Assembly (NCBI GenBank): GCA_963836735.1
Contig: CAWIKP010000011.1
Span: 34,491 to 98,490, forward strand
Source: JACCXG01 sp963836735
GTDB lineage: Bacteria; Acidobacteriota; Vicinamibacteria; Vicinamibacterales; 2-12-FULL-66-21
Length of the DNA: 64,000 nucleotides
Reading direction: 5' to 3'
The position numbers and the translations under genes were made by a program. Under the pieces are notes generated by a model. The model searched no databases and was not told where the DNA came from. It saw only the letters and a list, made by a program, of their open reading frames with translations. Positions 28,417 through 38,567 of the stretch are shown here, piece by piece (position 1 is the first letter of the stretch; each line of letters starts with the position of its first letter).

Positions 28417-30840
28417 TCAGTGAACCTGCCAGTTGCGCGGAACAATCACCGAGTTGAGGGCGGTGCTCAGTTCCTGGAGCGTGAATGGTTTCGCGATCAC
28501 GGCCTTGAATCCGTAATCGCGGTACTCCGTCAACGTCGGGTCCTGGGCGTAGCCGCTGACGATGATCGCGTTGACGGCCGGATCGATCTCGGTGAGCTCG
28601 TCGATCGTCTCCCTGCCGCCCATTCCGCCGGGCACGACGAGATCGAGCATGACCGCGTCGAATGGCTGCCCCCGCTTCAATGCCCGCCGGTAGTGTTCGA
28701 TGGCGGCGTGGCCGGATTCGGCGACGACCACGTCGTGCCCGAGGTAGTTCAGCATGTTGACGGCCAGCGTCCTCACGGCCGGCTCGTCGTCCATGACGAG
28801 AATGCGTCCGGCGCCCCCCTGCTGCGGGACCGTGATCCATTCGGGAGCGGCCGAGACCGACGCCGTGAGCAGCGCCGGCAGGCTGACCTCGATGGTCGTG
28901 CCGCATCCGAGCTTCGATTCGACCGTCACGAACCCGCCGTGGTTCTTGACAATCGAATGCGAGGTCGCGAGGCCGAGGCCGCTGCCCTTCTGCTTGGTGC
29001 TGAAATACGGGTCGAAGATGCTGCCGAGGTTCTCGTCGGGAATGCCGATGCCGGTGTCGGTCACCGACACGCGCACGTAAGGGCCGGCTTCCACCGGCAG
29101 CGCGTACTCGAAGCGCTTTGCGGACTCGAGCGCGTTGGTCGCGATGACCTGGATGACGCCGCCGTTGGGCATGGCCTGCTGCGCGTTGATGAGTACGTTG
29201 CTGAATACCTGGGTGATCTGCGCGGGATCGGCATGGATGGCCCACAAATCCGGATCGATTCGGAACGTGCAGGTCACCGGCGTTCCTCGCAGCGCCAGGC
29301 TGGCACAGTCATGGAGGATCTTCGGGAGGGCAATGGTCTTCTTGGCCGGCACCCCGCCCTTCGAGAACGTGAGCAGCTGCCACGTCAGCTGCCTGGCATG
29401 CATGCAGGCCTTCTCGGCCTCGGAAAGAGCCAGTGCCGCTGCGCCGGTCGGGGGCATCGAGACGCGCGCCATCGACACGTTGCCCATGATCGCCATCAGG
29501 ATGTTGTTGAAGTCGTGTGCGATGCCTCCCGCCAGGAGCCCGAGTGAGGCGAGCTTGCCGGCGCGCGCGCGCTCTTCCTGCGCCTTGAGCGCGTCGCTGA
29601 TGTCGCGGAACGCCACCACCATCCCGATCGGGTGCCCGGCGGCATCACGGAGCGGCGCCGAGATCTCTTCAATCGGCCGTTCCGAGAGGTCGCGGGCGGC
29701 AAGCACGGTGCAGCGCGCGACGGGCGAGCTCCCGGCGTCCTCCAGGAGCGCGGGGAAGACGCTGGCGCACGGTTGCCGCGTCTGCGGATCGAAACTGCGG
29801 AACACGGAGGCGATCGGCCTGCCGATCGCCTCCTCGTGCGTCCAGCCCGTCATCCGCTCCGCCATGTTGTTGATCAGGAGGATGGTGCCGCCCAGGTCGG
29901 TCGTAATGACGCCGTCGCCGATGCTTCGAAGCGTCACCGTGAGGCGCTCGGTCTCGGCCGCCAGCGCCTGTTCGGCGCGCCTGGCCTGGAGCAGCGCTTC
30001 GACGGCTTCCGCATGGAGCCGGCGCGTTTCTTCCATGTGGCGCTGTTGATCGCGGATCCGTCCGAGGAAGACGTGATAGGTCCGGTAGGTCAGGTACACC
30101 GGCGCCACCATCATCATCGCCAGCCAGTGATGACCGTGCTGCGTAACCAGCGCCGCCACCGCTCCCGCGGCGCCGGCGACCATGAAACTCGGCGCGCTCC
30201 AGAGGAAGTTCTCGTTCCAGACCCGCCAGATCCGCTGCCGGCCCGACAGCGCGATGACGATGGCGAAGATGCTGCTGTTGACGAGGAAATACGTGATGAT
30301 CGCGGCGACCACGGCCTTGGGGAGCGTCGTGAGCATGGCCGCGCTCGCGTACCCGCCGAGGCCTGCGTATACGGCCCCGGTCGTCTGGATCGTGATGGCT
30401 TCCGCCGCAAGGTTGAACGCCGTGCGGTACGGCGGATACCGCCGCTGCACGCGGAACGTGCACTGCGTCCAGACGCCGGCCAGCGCCACGAGCATCGCCT
30501 CGTTCGGCCCGATGAGCATCAGCGCCATCAGATCGGCGGCGTACGAGACCGAGAGCGTGCAGGTGCTGTTGAGCGACAACGGCAGGAGGACCTTCCACGT
30601 CGACGTCAGGCAGGACAGCGCCGTCAGCGCGGCGAAGGCGAGCGGGTCGGCAATGCGGGTCGGAACAAACCACGCGGTCACCAGGATCCCGCCCGCGATG
30701 ATCGCCGCGACATACGTGCGCGCCGGAGCCGGCAGCGCCCAGTAGCTGGCGCTGTCGCCGGCCGACGAGCCGCCGGCAACATAGCGACCGGCGCGCACCA
30801 GTAACTGCGCGATGCCAACCCGGCCGAGACAGCTGGTCAT
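28417..30840 (-). CDS. Membrane hybrid sensor histidine kinase with PAS and receiver
   Basis: 807 aa, intact. N-terminal 270 residues form about seven membrane helices (e.g. YVAAIIAGGILVTAWFVP, MLTTLPKAVVAAIITYFLV), followed by a coiled linker and a PAS domain (LRSIGDGVITTDLGGTILLI, FRDISDALK). Kinase core: H-box GGIAHDFNNILMAI, N-box NVLINAQQAMP, G boxes DTGIGIPDEN and GSGLGLATSHSIV. C-terminal receiver (VMDDE, AVMLDLVVPGG, AKPF) complete. ATG 30840 starts 4 bases after the subtilase stop, and the LuxR regulator follows 1 base after its stop. It senses an unknown membrane or envelope signal. Confidence 0.95.
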   Translation of the reverse strand: MTSCLGRVGIAQLLVRAGRYVAGGSSAGDSASYWALPAPARTYVAAIIAGGILVTAWFVPTRIADPLAFAALTALSCLTSTWKVLLPLSLNSTCTLSVSYAADLMALMLIGPNEAMLVALAGVWTQCTFRVQRRYPPYRTAFNLAAEAITIQTTGAVYAGLGGYASAAMLTTLPKAVVAAIITYFLVNSSIFAIVIALSGRQRIWRVWNENFLWSAPSFMVAGAAGAVAALVTQHGHHWLAMMMVAPVYLTYRTYHVFLGRIRDQQRHMEETRRLHAEAVEALLQARRAEQALAAETERLTVTLRSIGDGVITTDLGGTILLINNMAERMTGWTHEEAIGRPIASVFRSFDPQTRQPCASVFPALLEDAGSSPVARCTVLAARDLSERPIEEISAPLRDAAGHPIGMVVAFRDISDALKAQEERARAGKLASLGLLAGGIAHDFNNILMAIMGNVSMARVSMPPTGAAALALSEAEKACMHARQLTWQLLTFSKGGVPAKKTIALPKILHDCASLALRGTPVTCTFRIDPDLWAIHADPAQITQVFSNVLINAQQAMPNGGVIQVIATNALESAKRFEYALPVEAGPYVRVSVTDTGIGIPDENLGSIFDPYFSTKQKGSGLGLATSHSIVKNHGGFVTVESKLGCGTTIEVSLPALLTASVSAAPEWITVPQQGGAGRILVMDDEPAVRTLAVNMLNYLGHDVVVAESGHAAIEHYRRALKRGQPFDAVMLDLVVPGGMGGRETIDELTEIDPAVNAIIVSGYAQDPTLTEYRDYGFKAVIAKPFTLQELSTALNSVIVPRNWQVH

Positions 30841-30844
30841 CGGG

Positions 30845-32737
30845 CTACTCCTGCCATATCACCGGCGTGCAGCTGGGATCCCCGCAGCTCGTGCCCCAGA
30901 CGAGCGTGTCCCCCGAATCGCTGGTGCCCCACACGAGGGTGTCCTGGTTGCTGGTTCCATAGACGTAGTTGGCGGCGGGATCCGGCTCCTGGCCGGGTGG
31001 CGCCTGCCAGGTCTGCCCGGCGCAGTCCGCTCCCCCGCAGCTCTGCCCCCACACCACGTTCGTGGAGCGGCCACGATCCCAGAGCACGCTTTCGCAGTTG
31101 GCGTCCACGCAGCTGCTCTCCCACGCGATCCAGCGGCCGTCGGCGTCACACGACTCCGTCGAACAGGTGATTCCCCACCGAACCGCCTGCCCCGTCGGCG
31201 TCGTGGGCGCGCCCCAGACCACATCGGGGGCCCAGGCGCTGGCGCAGCCTCCAGATATCCGGACGCGACGCGCTGGTTGCCCCAGTCGAGCGCACGGCCC
31301 CAGCCAGGGGTCGAGGGGTAGGGCACGGTCGACGGGGACGCGAGGAATCGGGTGAGCTCGATCGCGCCGCGAGCGTTGAGAAAGCCCGCGCCCTGGGTCA
31401 TCACGTCGTACTCGGCGTGCGCTTCGGCGGTGTACTGAAGAATCGCCTTGATCGCGTTGGGCGTGAGAGAGGGGTTGGCCTGCAGCATCAGCGCGACGGT
31501 TCCGGCCACGACCGGCGCGGCCTGGCTCGTGCCGGACAGACTGAGATAGGGCGGGTAGCTCGTCGGCTCGGTGCCGTTCATCAGATACGGCGACTTGGTC
31601 GTGAACATCGCGCTGTCCGGATCGCTGAGCGATTCGATGCCGACACCGGGCGCGACCAGGTCGGGTTTCGCCGCGCGATCGAATGCCGTCGGACCCCTCG
31701 AGCTGAAGTCCGCAACGGTGTCGTCGTTCCGATCGGTCGTTCCCATGTGGCTCGACGCGCCGACCGTCAGCACCCACGGCGCGTTGCCGGGTGCGGCAAT
31801 CGCTCCATATTGCGTGCGTCCATCGGGCCTCCGGCCCGCGTTGCCAGCCGCTGCCACCACGACGATGCCCTGTTCGACCGCGCGCCTCGACGCCTCGGCC
31901 AGGAAGTCGGTGGTATAGGACTCGGAGACACCGGCCCCGACTGACACATTGATCACCCGGACGTTGAATTCGTGCCGGTGCTGGATGACGTACTCGAACG
32001 CGGCGATGACGTCGCTGATCCGTCCGCGTCCGGAGCCATCGAGAACTTTCAGGACCAGCAGGCGTACGCCGGGCGCAATGCCGGTGCGCGCGCCGCCCGA
32101 GTCGTAGCCATTCCCGGCGATGATGCCCGCGACGTGGGTCCCGTGCCCGTAATCGTCGTAAGGCGCCGGTTGTCCGTTCAGCAGATCCACGAATTGATCG
32201 ACCCGCTGCGAGCCCGGGATGCCGGACTGCATCAGATCGTCGTGCCAGTCGGTGATGCCGGAATCGATCACCGCCACCCCGACCCCGCGGCCGTCGTAAC
32301 CGAACTGCCGACGTGCCACCGCCGTACCGATCGTCGCGTCGGTCCGAGCATCGGTGCCGATGACAATCCGATCGAGCGCAATGCGGCGAACGAGCACATT
32401 ACTCGCGAGAGCAGCCAGCGATACGTTCGGCACTTCGGCGGCGACCGCATTGATGAGGCTCAATTGCCGGCCCGGAGTTCCTCCGACCTGCTGGATGAGC
32501 GCAATCACCCCGGCCACTGTCGAAGGGCTCACGGCACGGACGATCACCCGCGACCGGCCGGTCAGGTTCAGCCGCAATTGCAGCGGCAGATCGATGGCAC
32601 CAGTTGGAATGATCGAGAGCGGTGAAAGTGGCGCGCGGCGGCAGTTGCGGCAAACCGATGGCGTGGACAGGCCCGCCGGCTGGCAGCACGACGCAGAACA
32701 GCAACGTCAGCAGATATTTCCCGACCCCTGAGGCCAT
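30845..32737 (-). CDS. Secreted subtilisin-like S8 protease with VWG-repeat tail
   Basis: About 630 aa. Signal peptide from ATG 32737 (YLLTLLFCVVLPAGGPVHA) with GGGAGGG just upstream; a frame change near 32622 leads to an inhibitor-like propeptide region. Catalytic triad present: Asp in VAVIDSGITD, His in GHGTHVAGIIAG, Ser in LSGTSQAAPVVAG, plus oxyanion-region VVAAAGNAG. After a frame change near 31248 comes a Cys/Trp-rich tail with recurring VWG units (DVVWGAPTT, NVVWGQSCGGADC, TLVWGTSDS, TLVWGTSCGDPSC). First gene of a three-gene unit with the hybrid kinase and regulator. Natural substrate unknown; the tail may anchor the protein or self-associate. Confidence 0.88.
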
Positions 32738-33290
32738 TCCACCCTCCCAGTGCCTCAACTGCGAAAACGGAAACCATGGAGGGTCTCTGGCGCATGATCG
32801 TGCCGCGCGGGACAGCCGCGGGAATCAACCGCCGGCGACCCTCAGCGCCTTCGGCCGATCCATGCCGTTGCTCGTGCCTGGGCGAACTGCGTTCCCAGCA
32901 CACGAATGTTGCTGCGACCTGTCCACCACTGCGATCGCCCGAAAGGAGCCGTCGTCATGGCACCATCGGGTTAGATTCCGATTCACCTGCCCGCCGAACT
33001 GATCCGTGGCGGTTCGCGAACCATGGCGAGTTCCAGGCGCTGGAGTTACCAGCAGCCTCCCTTCCGAAACCGACGACGAGCAACAGGCTCCCGAAAAAGC
33101 AAATCGCGAGCCTGCACCACGCGTTGGGTATCGCGTCTCCCTAAAGCGTGGCGCTGAAGGCAGTTCGACAAATCAGACAACACTCGGAGCGAAATCCGGC
33201 ACGAAGAAGGTTGGTGCAGACGGAGGGAAGTGGAAGCGATCGACACTCCCTAGACGGACCAGCAGGAAGTGATATCGGAAGATGCGAGGC
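32738..33290. other. 553-bp non-coding stretch upstream of the S8 protease operon
   Basis: No frame here has family-like sequence or a good start. It separates the LuxR-type regulator gene (33291-33998) from the protease operon, so it should hold the operon promoter. Composition is less GC-extreme toward 33150-33290. I see no stable hairpin or repeat. Confidence 0.5.
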
Positions 33291-33998
33291 TCAGACGCCT
33301 CCGACCAGCCGATGATGCGCCGCGAACAGCGCCAGCTCGACCCGGTTTGATGCCCCCAGCTTGTTGAAGATGTGCGTCACGTGGGACTTGACGGTGTTCT
33401 CGCTGATATTGACCCGCTCGGCAATTTCCTTATTTGTGAAGCCGGCGACCACCTCGCGCAGGACCTGAAGCTCCCGGCGCGTGAGGCCGAATGCCTTCGT
33501 CCGCCGCTGCGCGGTTTCCAGCTTCTTCAAGCTCGGCAGGGTACCAGACACAGGCTCCCGTCCGACCCAGCACTGGTCGGCCATCACGCTGCGGATGCAG
33601 TTGATGAGCACGTCAAGGGCAGAATCGGTAAGGACGATTCCGCGCGCGCCGAGTTGCAACGACCGTAGCACGGCCGGCGTGTCGACCGTATCGGTCAGAA
33701 CGATCGCGCGGACGTTGCTGCCGGTATCGACCAGCTGCTGCAGCATCTCCACGCCGCGCGAGAGGGAGCTTGCGAGACCGAGGAGCAGGATGTCGGGCTG
33801 GAGACTGGTGACGAGCGCAACGCCGGATTGCCCGGCGCTGCTTTCGCCCTCGATGACGAAGCCCTCTTCCCTTTCGAGCAGGCGGCGCAGGCCGTCCCGG
33901 AAGATCGGGTGATCCCCCACGATGACGATGCGGACTGGGGTTGTGCCTGGCACCGGCGTCGCTGCGCTCGCTGCCGCCCCGTCGCTGTGATTCCTCAC
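33291..33998 (-). CDS. LuxR-family regulator with degenerate receiver
   Basis: 235 aa. The fold of a NarL-type regulator is clear: a receiver-like N-domain (VRIVIVGDHPIFRDGLRRLL) and a LuxR helix-turn-helix (LTRRELQVLREVVAGFTNKEIAERVNISENTVKSHVTHIFNKLG). The phospho-acceptor Asp is missing: the strand reads PDILLLGLASS where the family has LLLDL, and the second acidic residue is His (GDHP). The conserved Lys is also replaced (IVLTDSA). So it cannot be a normal phospho-switch, and may be constitutive, ligand-controlled or dimer-controlled. It lies upstream of the protease operon on the same strand, separated by 553 bp. Confidence 0.92.
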   Translation of the reverse strand: MRNHSDGAAASAATPVPGTTPVRIVIVGDHPIFRDGLRRLLEREEGFVIEGESSAGQSGVALVTSLQPDILLLGLASSLSRGVEMLQQLVDTGSNVRAIVLTDTVDTPAVLRSLQLGARGIVLTDSALDVLINCIRSVMADQCWVGREPVSGTLPSLKKLETAQRRTKAFGLTRRELQVLREVVAGFTNKEIAERVNISENTVKSHVTHIFNKLGASNRVELALFAAHHRLVGGV

Positions 33999-34179
33999 GG
34001 GTTCCAGCTACCCATTGTCGAGTCGCTACCTCTATCACGAACCCGTCGGCAGGTTCAAGAAAGGCGGCGCATCCCGTCCCTTCCTTCGGACCATTCAAGC
34101 GGCGCACCAGCACAGGCGGCAACGCGCTGTTCCATATATCCGGCACGGACCGATTCGGCGCCTGAGGACGGGAAGGCGG

Positions 34180-34620
34180 TCAGCGCGCCAGCTCGAGATG
34201 CCAGCCGCCGAAGTCTTTGACCGACGCACACGCCGGAGTGCCGTCCCGTCCCGTGCCTTGAACTCGAGCCTCGAGCACTGCAGCTTTTGCGGCGGACGCG
34301 CGACGGATCATGTCCGGCGTGATCCCCTTCAACGGGATCTTCAGGCGGCGGCTCCAGGGCGTGTCGGCCTGCCCCGCAAAAGCCCCGATGCCGATGTAGA
34401 CGAATCGTCCGCCGGCCGGTCCCTGGATGAAAGGACCTCGAAAATCAGTCGAGGAGCCGGCTGTCCTGGCGCCAACCGTGAACTCGAACCGCAGATCGGA
34501 CCCGTCCGATCGCTGTGTCTGCACGGTCTCCGAAGCCGACCCGCGCCCCTTTTGCAGGGCGTAGTCAACGCCGGGAGGCGGCGTTTCGAGAACGATCCGG
34601 CAGTTCATCACCGTATCCAT
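34180..34620 (-). CDS. DUF5990 family protein
   Basis: 146-aa protein. The C-terminal half is characteristic of the DUF5990 family: PWSRRLKIPLKGIT, VLEARVQGTGRDGTPACASV and a final GGWHLELAR. N-terminal strands open CRIVLETPPPGVDYALQKG. ATG 34620 or 34608. Soluble, no signal. Function of the family is unknown. Divergent from the ADOP permease that follows. Confidence 0.8.
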   Translation of the reverse strand: MDTVMNCRIVLETPPPGVDYALQKGRGSASETVQTQRSDGSDLRFEFTVGARTAGSSTDFRGPFIQGPAGGRFVYIGIGAFAGQADTPWSRRLKIPLKGITPDMIRRASAAKAAVLEARVQGTGRDGTPACASVKDFGGWHLELAR

Positions 34621-34686
34621 GTCCGTTGTATGGTACGCGCGCGGCGCCTAAACCAATGAATGCCCGGCGCCGTCTAAGGCGGCACC

Positions 34687-37109
34687 ATGGCTCTCGACGA
34701 TCTGCTCCAGGACCTCCGCTACACCGCCCGGACGCTGCGGCGCGACGCCGGCTTCACCACCTTCGCCGTGCTGATCGCCGGCCTCGGCATCGGCGCCAGC
34801 GCGACCGTGTTCAGCGTGGTCCATACGCTGCTGCTGCGGCCGCTGCCGTTCGCCGAGCCGCAGCGATTGGTGTGGATCGCCAATCGCGACACCAGCGGAC
34901 TGTCCGGGCAGACCACGCAGGTCGGGCACATGCTGGACCTGCGCGAGCGCACGAAGTCGATGTCGGCGATCGCCGGCTACTTCGCGTTTTACGGCGTCGG
35001 GGACAACCTGCTGAGCGGCAGCGGCGAGCCGGAACGCCTGAGCGGCGTGCCGGTGTCGGACAACTTCTTCGACGTGCTCGGCGTGAAGCCGCAGATCGGC
35101 CGGGTCTTCAACGCGGAGGAGTGCAAGTGGAACGGGCCCAAGGCGGTGATGCTCGGGCACGGGCTCTGGCAGCGGCGGTTCAACTCGAATCCCTCGATCG
35201 TCGGCACCTCCCTGATCCTCAACGACGAGCCCCATCTGGTCGTGGGTGTGCTGCCGGCGTCGTTCGACTTCGCGTCGGTGTTCGCACCGGGCAGCCACTT
35301 CGACCTCTACTTTCCGTTCCCGCTCAGCCAGGAAACGAATCGCTGGGGGAACACGATGGCGATGATCGGACGGCTCCAGCCCGGAGTGTCGGTCGAGCAG
35401 GCGCGGGCGGAAATCAGGACGGTCGCCGGGCAAATCGTCGCCGAGCATCCGGAACGCAATGGTTTCCAGGGAAACGTGAAGCCGCTTGCCGAGCAGGTCA
35501 GCGGTCGCGTCCGCCTGGCGGTCTGGGTCCTCGCGGGCGCCGTGGGCATGGTGATGCTGATTGTCTGTGCCAATCTCTCGAACCTGCTGCTCGCACGGAC
35601 CGCGACCAGGCACAAGGAGGTGGCCATTCGCACCGCCCTCGGCGCCGGCCGCCGTCGTCTGCTGGCACAGCTCCTGACCGAGGGGATCGTACTGTCGTGC
35701 AGCGGCGCGCTGCTCGGCCTGCTGCTGGCCGTTGCGGGCACGCGCGGGCTGGCGCGGCTGGACGCGGTCAGCATTCCGCTGCTCCACGATGTTCACACCG
35801 ACGGCACCGCGTTGGCGTTCACCCTCGCGGTTGCCATTCTGACCGGCATCGTGTTCGGGCTGGCACCAGCGGTCCAGCTGCGCGGCACGGCACTCACCAG
35901 TGCCCTCAACGATGCCGCGCGCGGATCCACCGAAGGGCGGCAGCGTGCCTGGATCCGGAATGCGCTCGTCGTCGCGGAAGTCGCGTTCGCCTGCGTCCTC
36001 GTGGTCGGAGCCGGGCTCCTGATTCGCAGCCTGATCCGCGTGCTCGATGTGGAGATGGGATTCCAGCCGGCCCGGGCCATGACCATCCGGGTCGATCCCG
36101 ACAGCCGGTACTCGTCGCGTGAGCAGCGGATTACTTACTTCGACGAGGTCCTGCGTCGCGTCAAGGAGCTTCCGGGCGTCGAGGCCGCGGGGATCACCGA
36201 CGCGCTCCCGCTGGGACGCAATCGCACCTGGGGAGCTCCGGCCAAGGGCGCGACCTACGAGCGCGGCAAGTTCCCGTTCGCGTTTCCCCGAATCGTCAGC
36301 GACGGATATCCCGCGGCGATGGGAATTCCGCTGATCGCCGGCCGCGACATCGCTCCAAGCGACACGACGACGAGCGAGCCGGTCATCGTCGTCAACGACA
36401 CGATGGCGCGAGCGCTCTGGCCGGGACAGGATCCGATCGGCAAGTACGTGCTCGGCGCATGTGCGAAGGAACGGCGTGTGGTTGGCGTGATCGGCGATGT
36501 CCGCCATCTCGCGCTCGAGCAGAGCTCCGGCAACGAGATGTACATCCCGATGCGGCAATGCGGCGACCAGCCGTCCGCCGATCTGGTGATTCGGTCCACG
36601 CTGCCGGCACCACAGCTCGCGATGTCCATCCGCGCGAAGCTGCAGCCGCTGGCCGCCAATCTTCCCGGGAACGATTTCCGGACGCTGCAGCAAATCGTCG
36701 ATCGGTCGGTATCGCCGCGGCGCTTCCTGGTGATGCTGCTTGGCGCCTTCGCCGCCTTCGCGCTGGTGCTGGCGTCGCTCGGCATCTACGGGCTGATCTC
36801 GTACTCGGTGAATCAGCGCACCCAGGAAATCGGGATTCGGATGGCGCTTGGCGCCTCCGCGCGCGACGTGCAGGGGGAATCATCAGGCAGACGCTGAAGC
36901 TCGCGGCGATCGGCATGGCGCTCGGCACGATCGCGTCGTGGATCATGGCGCAGAGCGCCGCGGGCCTGCTGTTCGGCATCACGGCGCGCGACCCCGGCAC
37001 CTTCTTCGCGATGCTCCTGGTGCTCACGATCGTGGCGATCGTCGCGGGCTACCTGCCCGCGCGCCGGGCGTCACGGATCGATCCGATGGTCGCGCTGAGG
37101 GCGGAGTAG
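34687..37109 (+). CDS. ADOP-family FtsX/MacB-like permease
   Basis: About 807-aa orphan permease, nearly intact. N-terminal ADOP signature LLQDLRYTARTLRRDAGFTT with the first helix AVLIAGLGIGASATVFSVVH, then LRPLPFAEPQRL, periplasmic MacB-PCD domain, first FtsX block (VMLIVCANLSNLLLARTATR; EVAIRTALGAGRRRLLAQLL), second periplasmic domain and last FtsX block (LVLASLGIYGLISYSVNQRT). A frame change near 36875 leads to RQTLKLAAIGMALGTIASWI and the final YLPARRASRIDPMVALRAE. No ATPase neighbour. Presumed efflux or mechanotransmission; substrate unknown. Confidence 0.92.
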
Positions 37110-37120
37110 GCCGTCCCGGC

Positions 37121-38521
37121 CTACCGGCCCGGGACCTCGGCCACCGCCCGAGCCATCGCGGCAAGACTGACCTCGACATCATGATCGGTCGTCGCCCACG
37201 ACGACACGCTGATCCGCATGGCGGTGCGGCCCTGCCATTCGGTTCCGCCGCACCAGCAGGTGCCGTCCTGCTGAACGCGGGCGATGACTGCCCGCGTGAA
37301 TTCTGGAGTCCCGAACGACACGAGCACCTGGTTGAGGACCACGTCGTTCAGGATCTCGTGGCCGGCATCGCGAAGGCCGTCCGCGAACCTTCGCGCGTGT
37401 GCGCAGGTCCGATCAATGAGATCGGCCAGCCCACGCTTGCCGAGGGAGCTCAGCGCGGCCCAGAGTTCGACCCCGTGCGCGCGGCGCGAGAGCTCGGGCG
37501 TGAACTGTGACGGTTCGCGAGCCTCCGTGGGCACGAAGTACGCCGAGGACGTCGCCATCGCCGCGCGCAGGTGCCGAGGTTCGCGCACCAGCGCGATGCC
37601 GCAGTCGTAGCCGACGTTCGGCCACTTGTGGCCATCGGTCGACCACGACTCCGCGAGCTCGAACCCTTCGGTGAGGTGCCGATAATGCGGCGACGCGGCC
37701 GCCCAGAGACCGAACGCGCCGTCGACGTGCAGCCACGCGCCAGCATCGCGCGCGCGGCCGGCGATGTCACGCGCCGGATCGAAAGCGCCCGTGTTCACGT
37801 TGCCGGCCTGGATACACACGATCGTTCGCGTGTCCAGCTTGGGCAGAGCGTCCGCACGCATGCGGCCCTGTGCATCGACCGGGACCCGGTGCACGCGGTC
37901 ACGCCCGAGACCGAGAACGCTGAGTGCCTTCAGGAGCGACACGTGAACCTCGTCGCCGACGACCACTTTCAGGTGCGGAGCGCCGAACAGGCCGTCCCGT
38001 TCGACGTCCCATCCCGCACGCGCGAGCAAGGCGTGGCGCGCGGCCGCCAGGGCGGTGAGGTTGGCCATCGTCGCGCCAGTGACAATGGCGCCTCCAGATC
38101 CCTGCGGCAGTCCCAGGATCTCCCGGATCCAGCCGAGCGCGACGTCCTCGAACACGGCGGCGGCTGGCGACATCACCCGGAGCGCCGCATTCTGATCCCA
38201 GGCCGCCGTCAGCCAGCTCGCGGCAACGCATGCCGGCAGCGCGCCGCCGGTCACGAAGCCGAAGTAACGCCCGCCGACACTCGCGACGGTTGCCGGCGAA
38301 CCGATTCGATCCAGGGACTCGATGACGTCCAGAGCCGGGAGCGGTGCCTCAGGAAAAGGCACGTGCAGCTGCCGCAAGGCATCGAGATCGGACTCCGAGG
38401 GCGCCACCCGACGATTCGCCGCGTGCGTCAAGTAATCCGCGGCCCGACGCGCGGCGTCTTCCAGCAGGACCGGGTCGGTCACCGCGGAATCGATCGAACC
38501 GCAAGGACGATCGCGTTTCAT
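37121..38521 (-). CDS. Pyridoxal-dependent group II decarboxylase family protein
   Basis: Intact 466-aa PLP enzyme of the glutamate/aromatic amino-acid decarboxylase fold. Seen: FGFVTGGALPACVAASWLTA near the N-terminus, the GGAIVTGATMANLTALAAAR phosphate-binding region, GDEVHVSLLKALSVLGLG, the Asp of VDGAFGLWAA that contacts the pyridine nitrogen, and the Schiff-base Lys in STDGHKWPNVGYDCG. Substrate cannot be assigned; members also act as aldehyde-forming or lyase variants. It converges on the ADOP permease with 11 bp between stops. Confidence 0.92.
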   Translation of the reverse strand: MKRDRPCGSIDSAVTDPVLLEDAARRAADYLTHAANRRVAPSESDLDALRQLHVPFPEAPLPALDVIESLDRIGSPATVASVGGRYFGFVTGGALPACVAASWLTAAWDQNAALRVMSPAAAVFEDVALGWIREILGLPQGSGGAIVTGATMANLTALAAARHALLARAGWDVERDGLFGAPHLKVVVGDEVHVSLLKALSVLGLGRDRVHRVPVDAQGRMRADALPKLDTRTIVCIQAGNVNTGAFDPARDIAGRARDAGAWLHVDGAFGLWAAASPHYRHLTEGFELAESWSTDGHKWPNVGYDCGIALVREPRHLRAAMATSSAYFVPTEAREPSQFTPELSRRAHGVELWAALSSLGKRGLADLIDRTCAHARRFADGLRDAGHEILNDVVLNQVLVSFGTPEFTRAVIARVQQDGTCWCGGTEWQGRTAMRISVSSWATTDHDVEVSLAAMARAVAEVPGR

Positions 38522-38567
38522 AGGATGGGAAGTCTGGAACGAATCAGGCCGTCAGCGCTAGGCTTGC

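Noticed and set aside
34648..36693. 681-codon frame on the minus strand
   Set aside because: Shadow of the ADOP permease. High GC keeps the third-position-complement frame free of stops.
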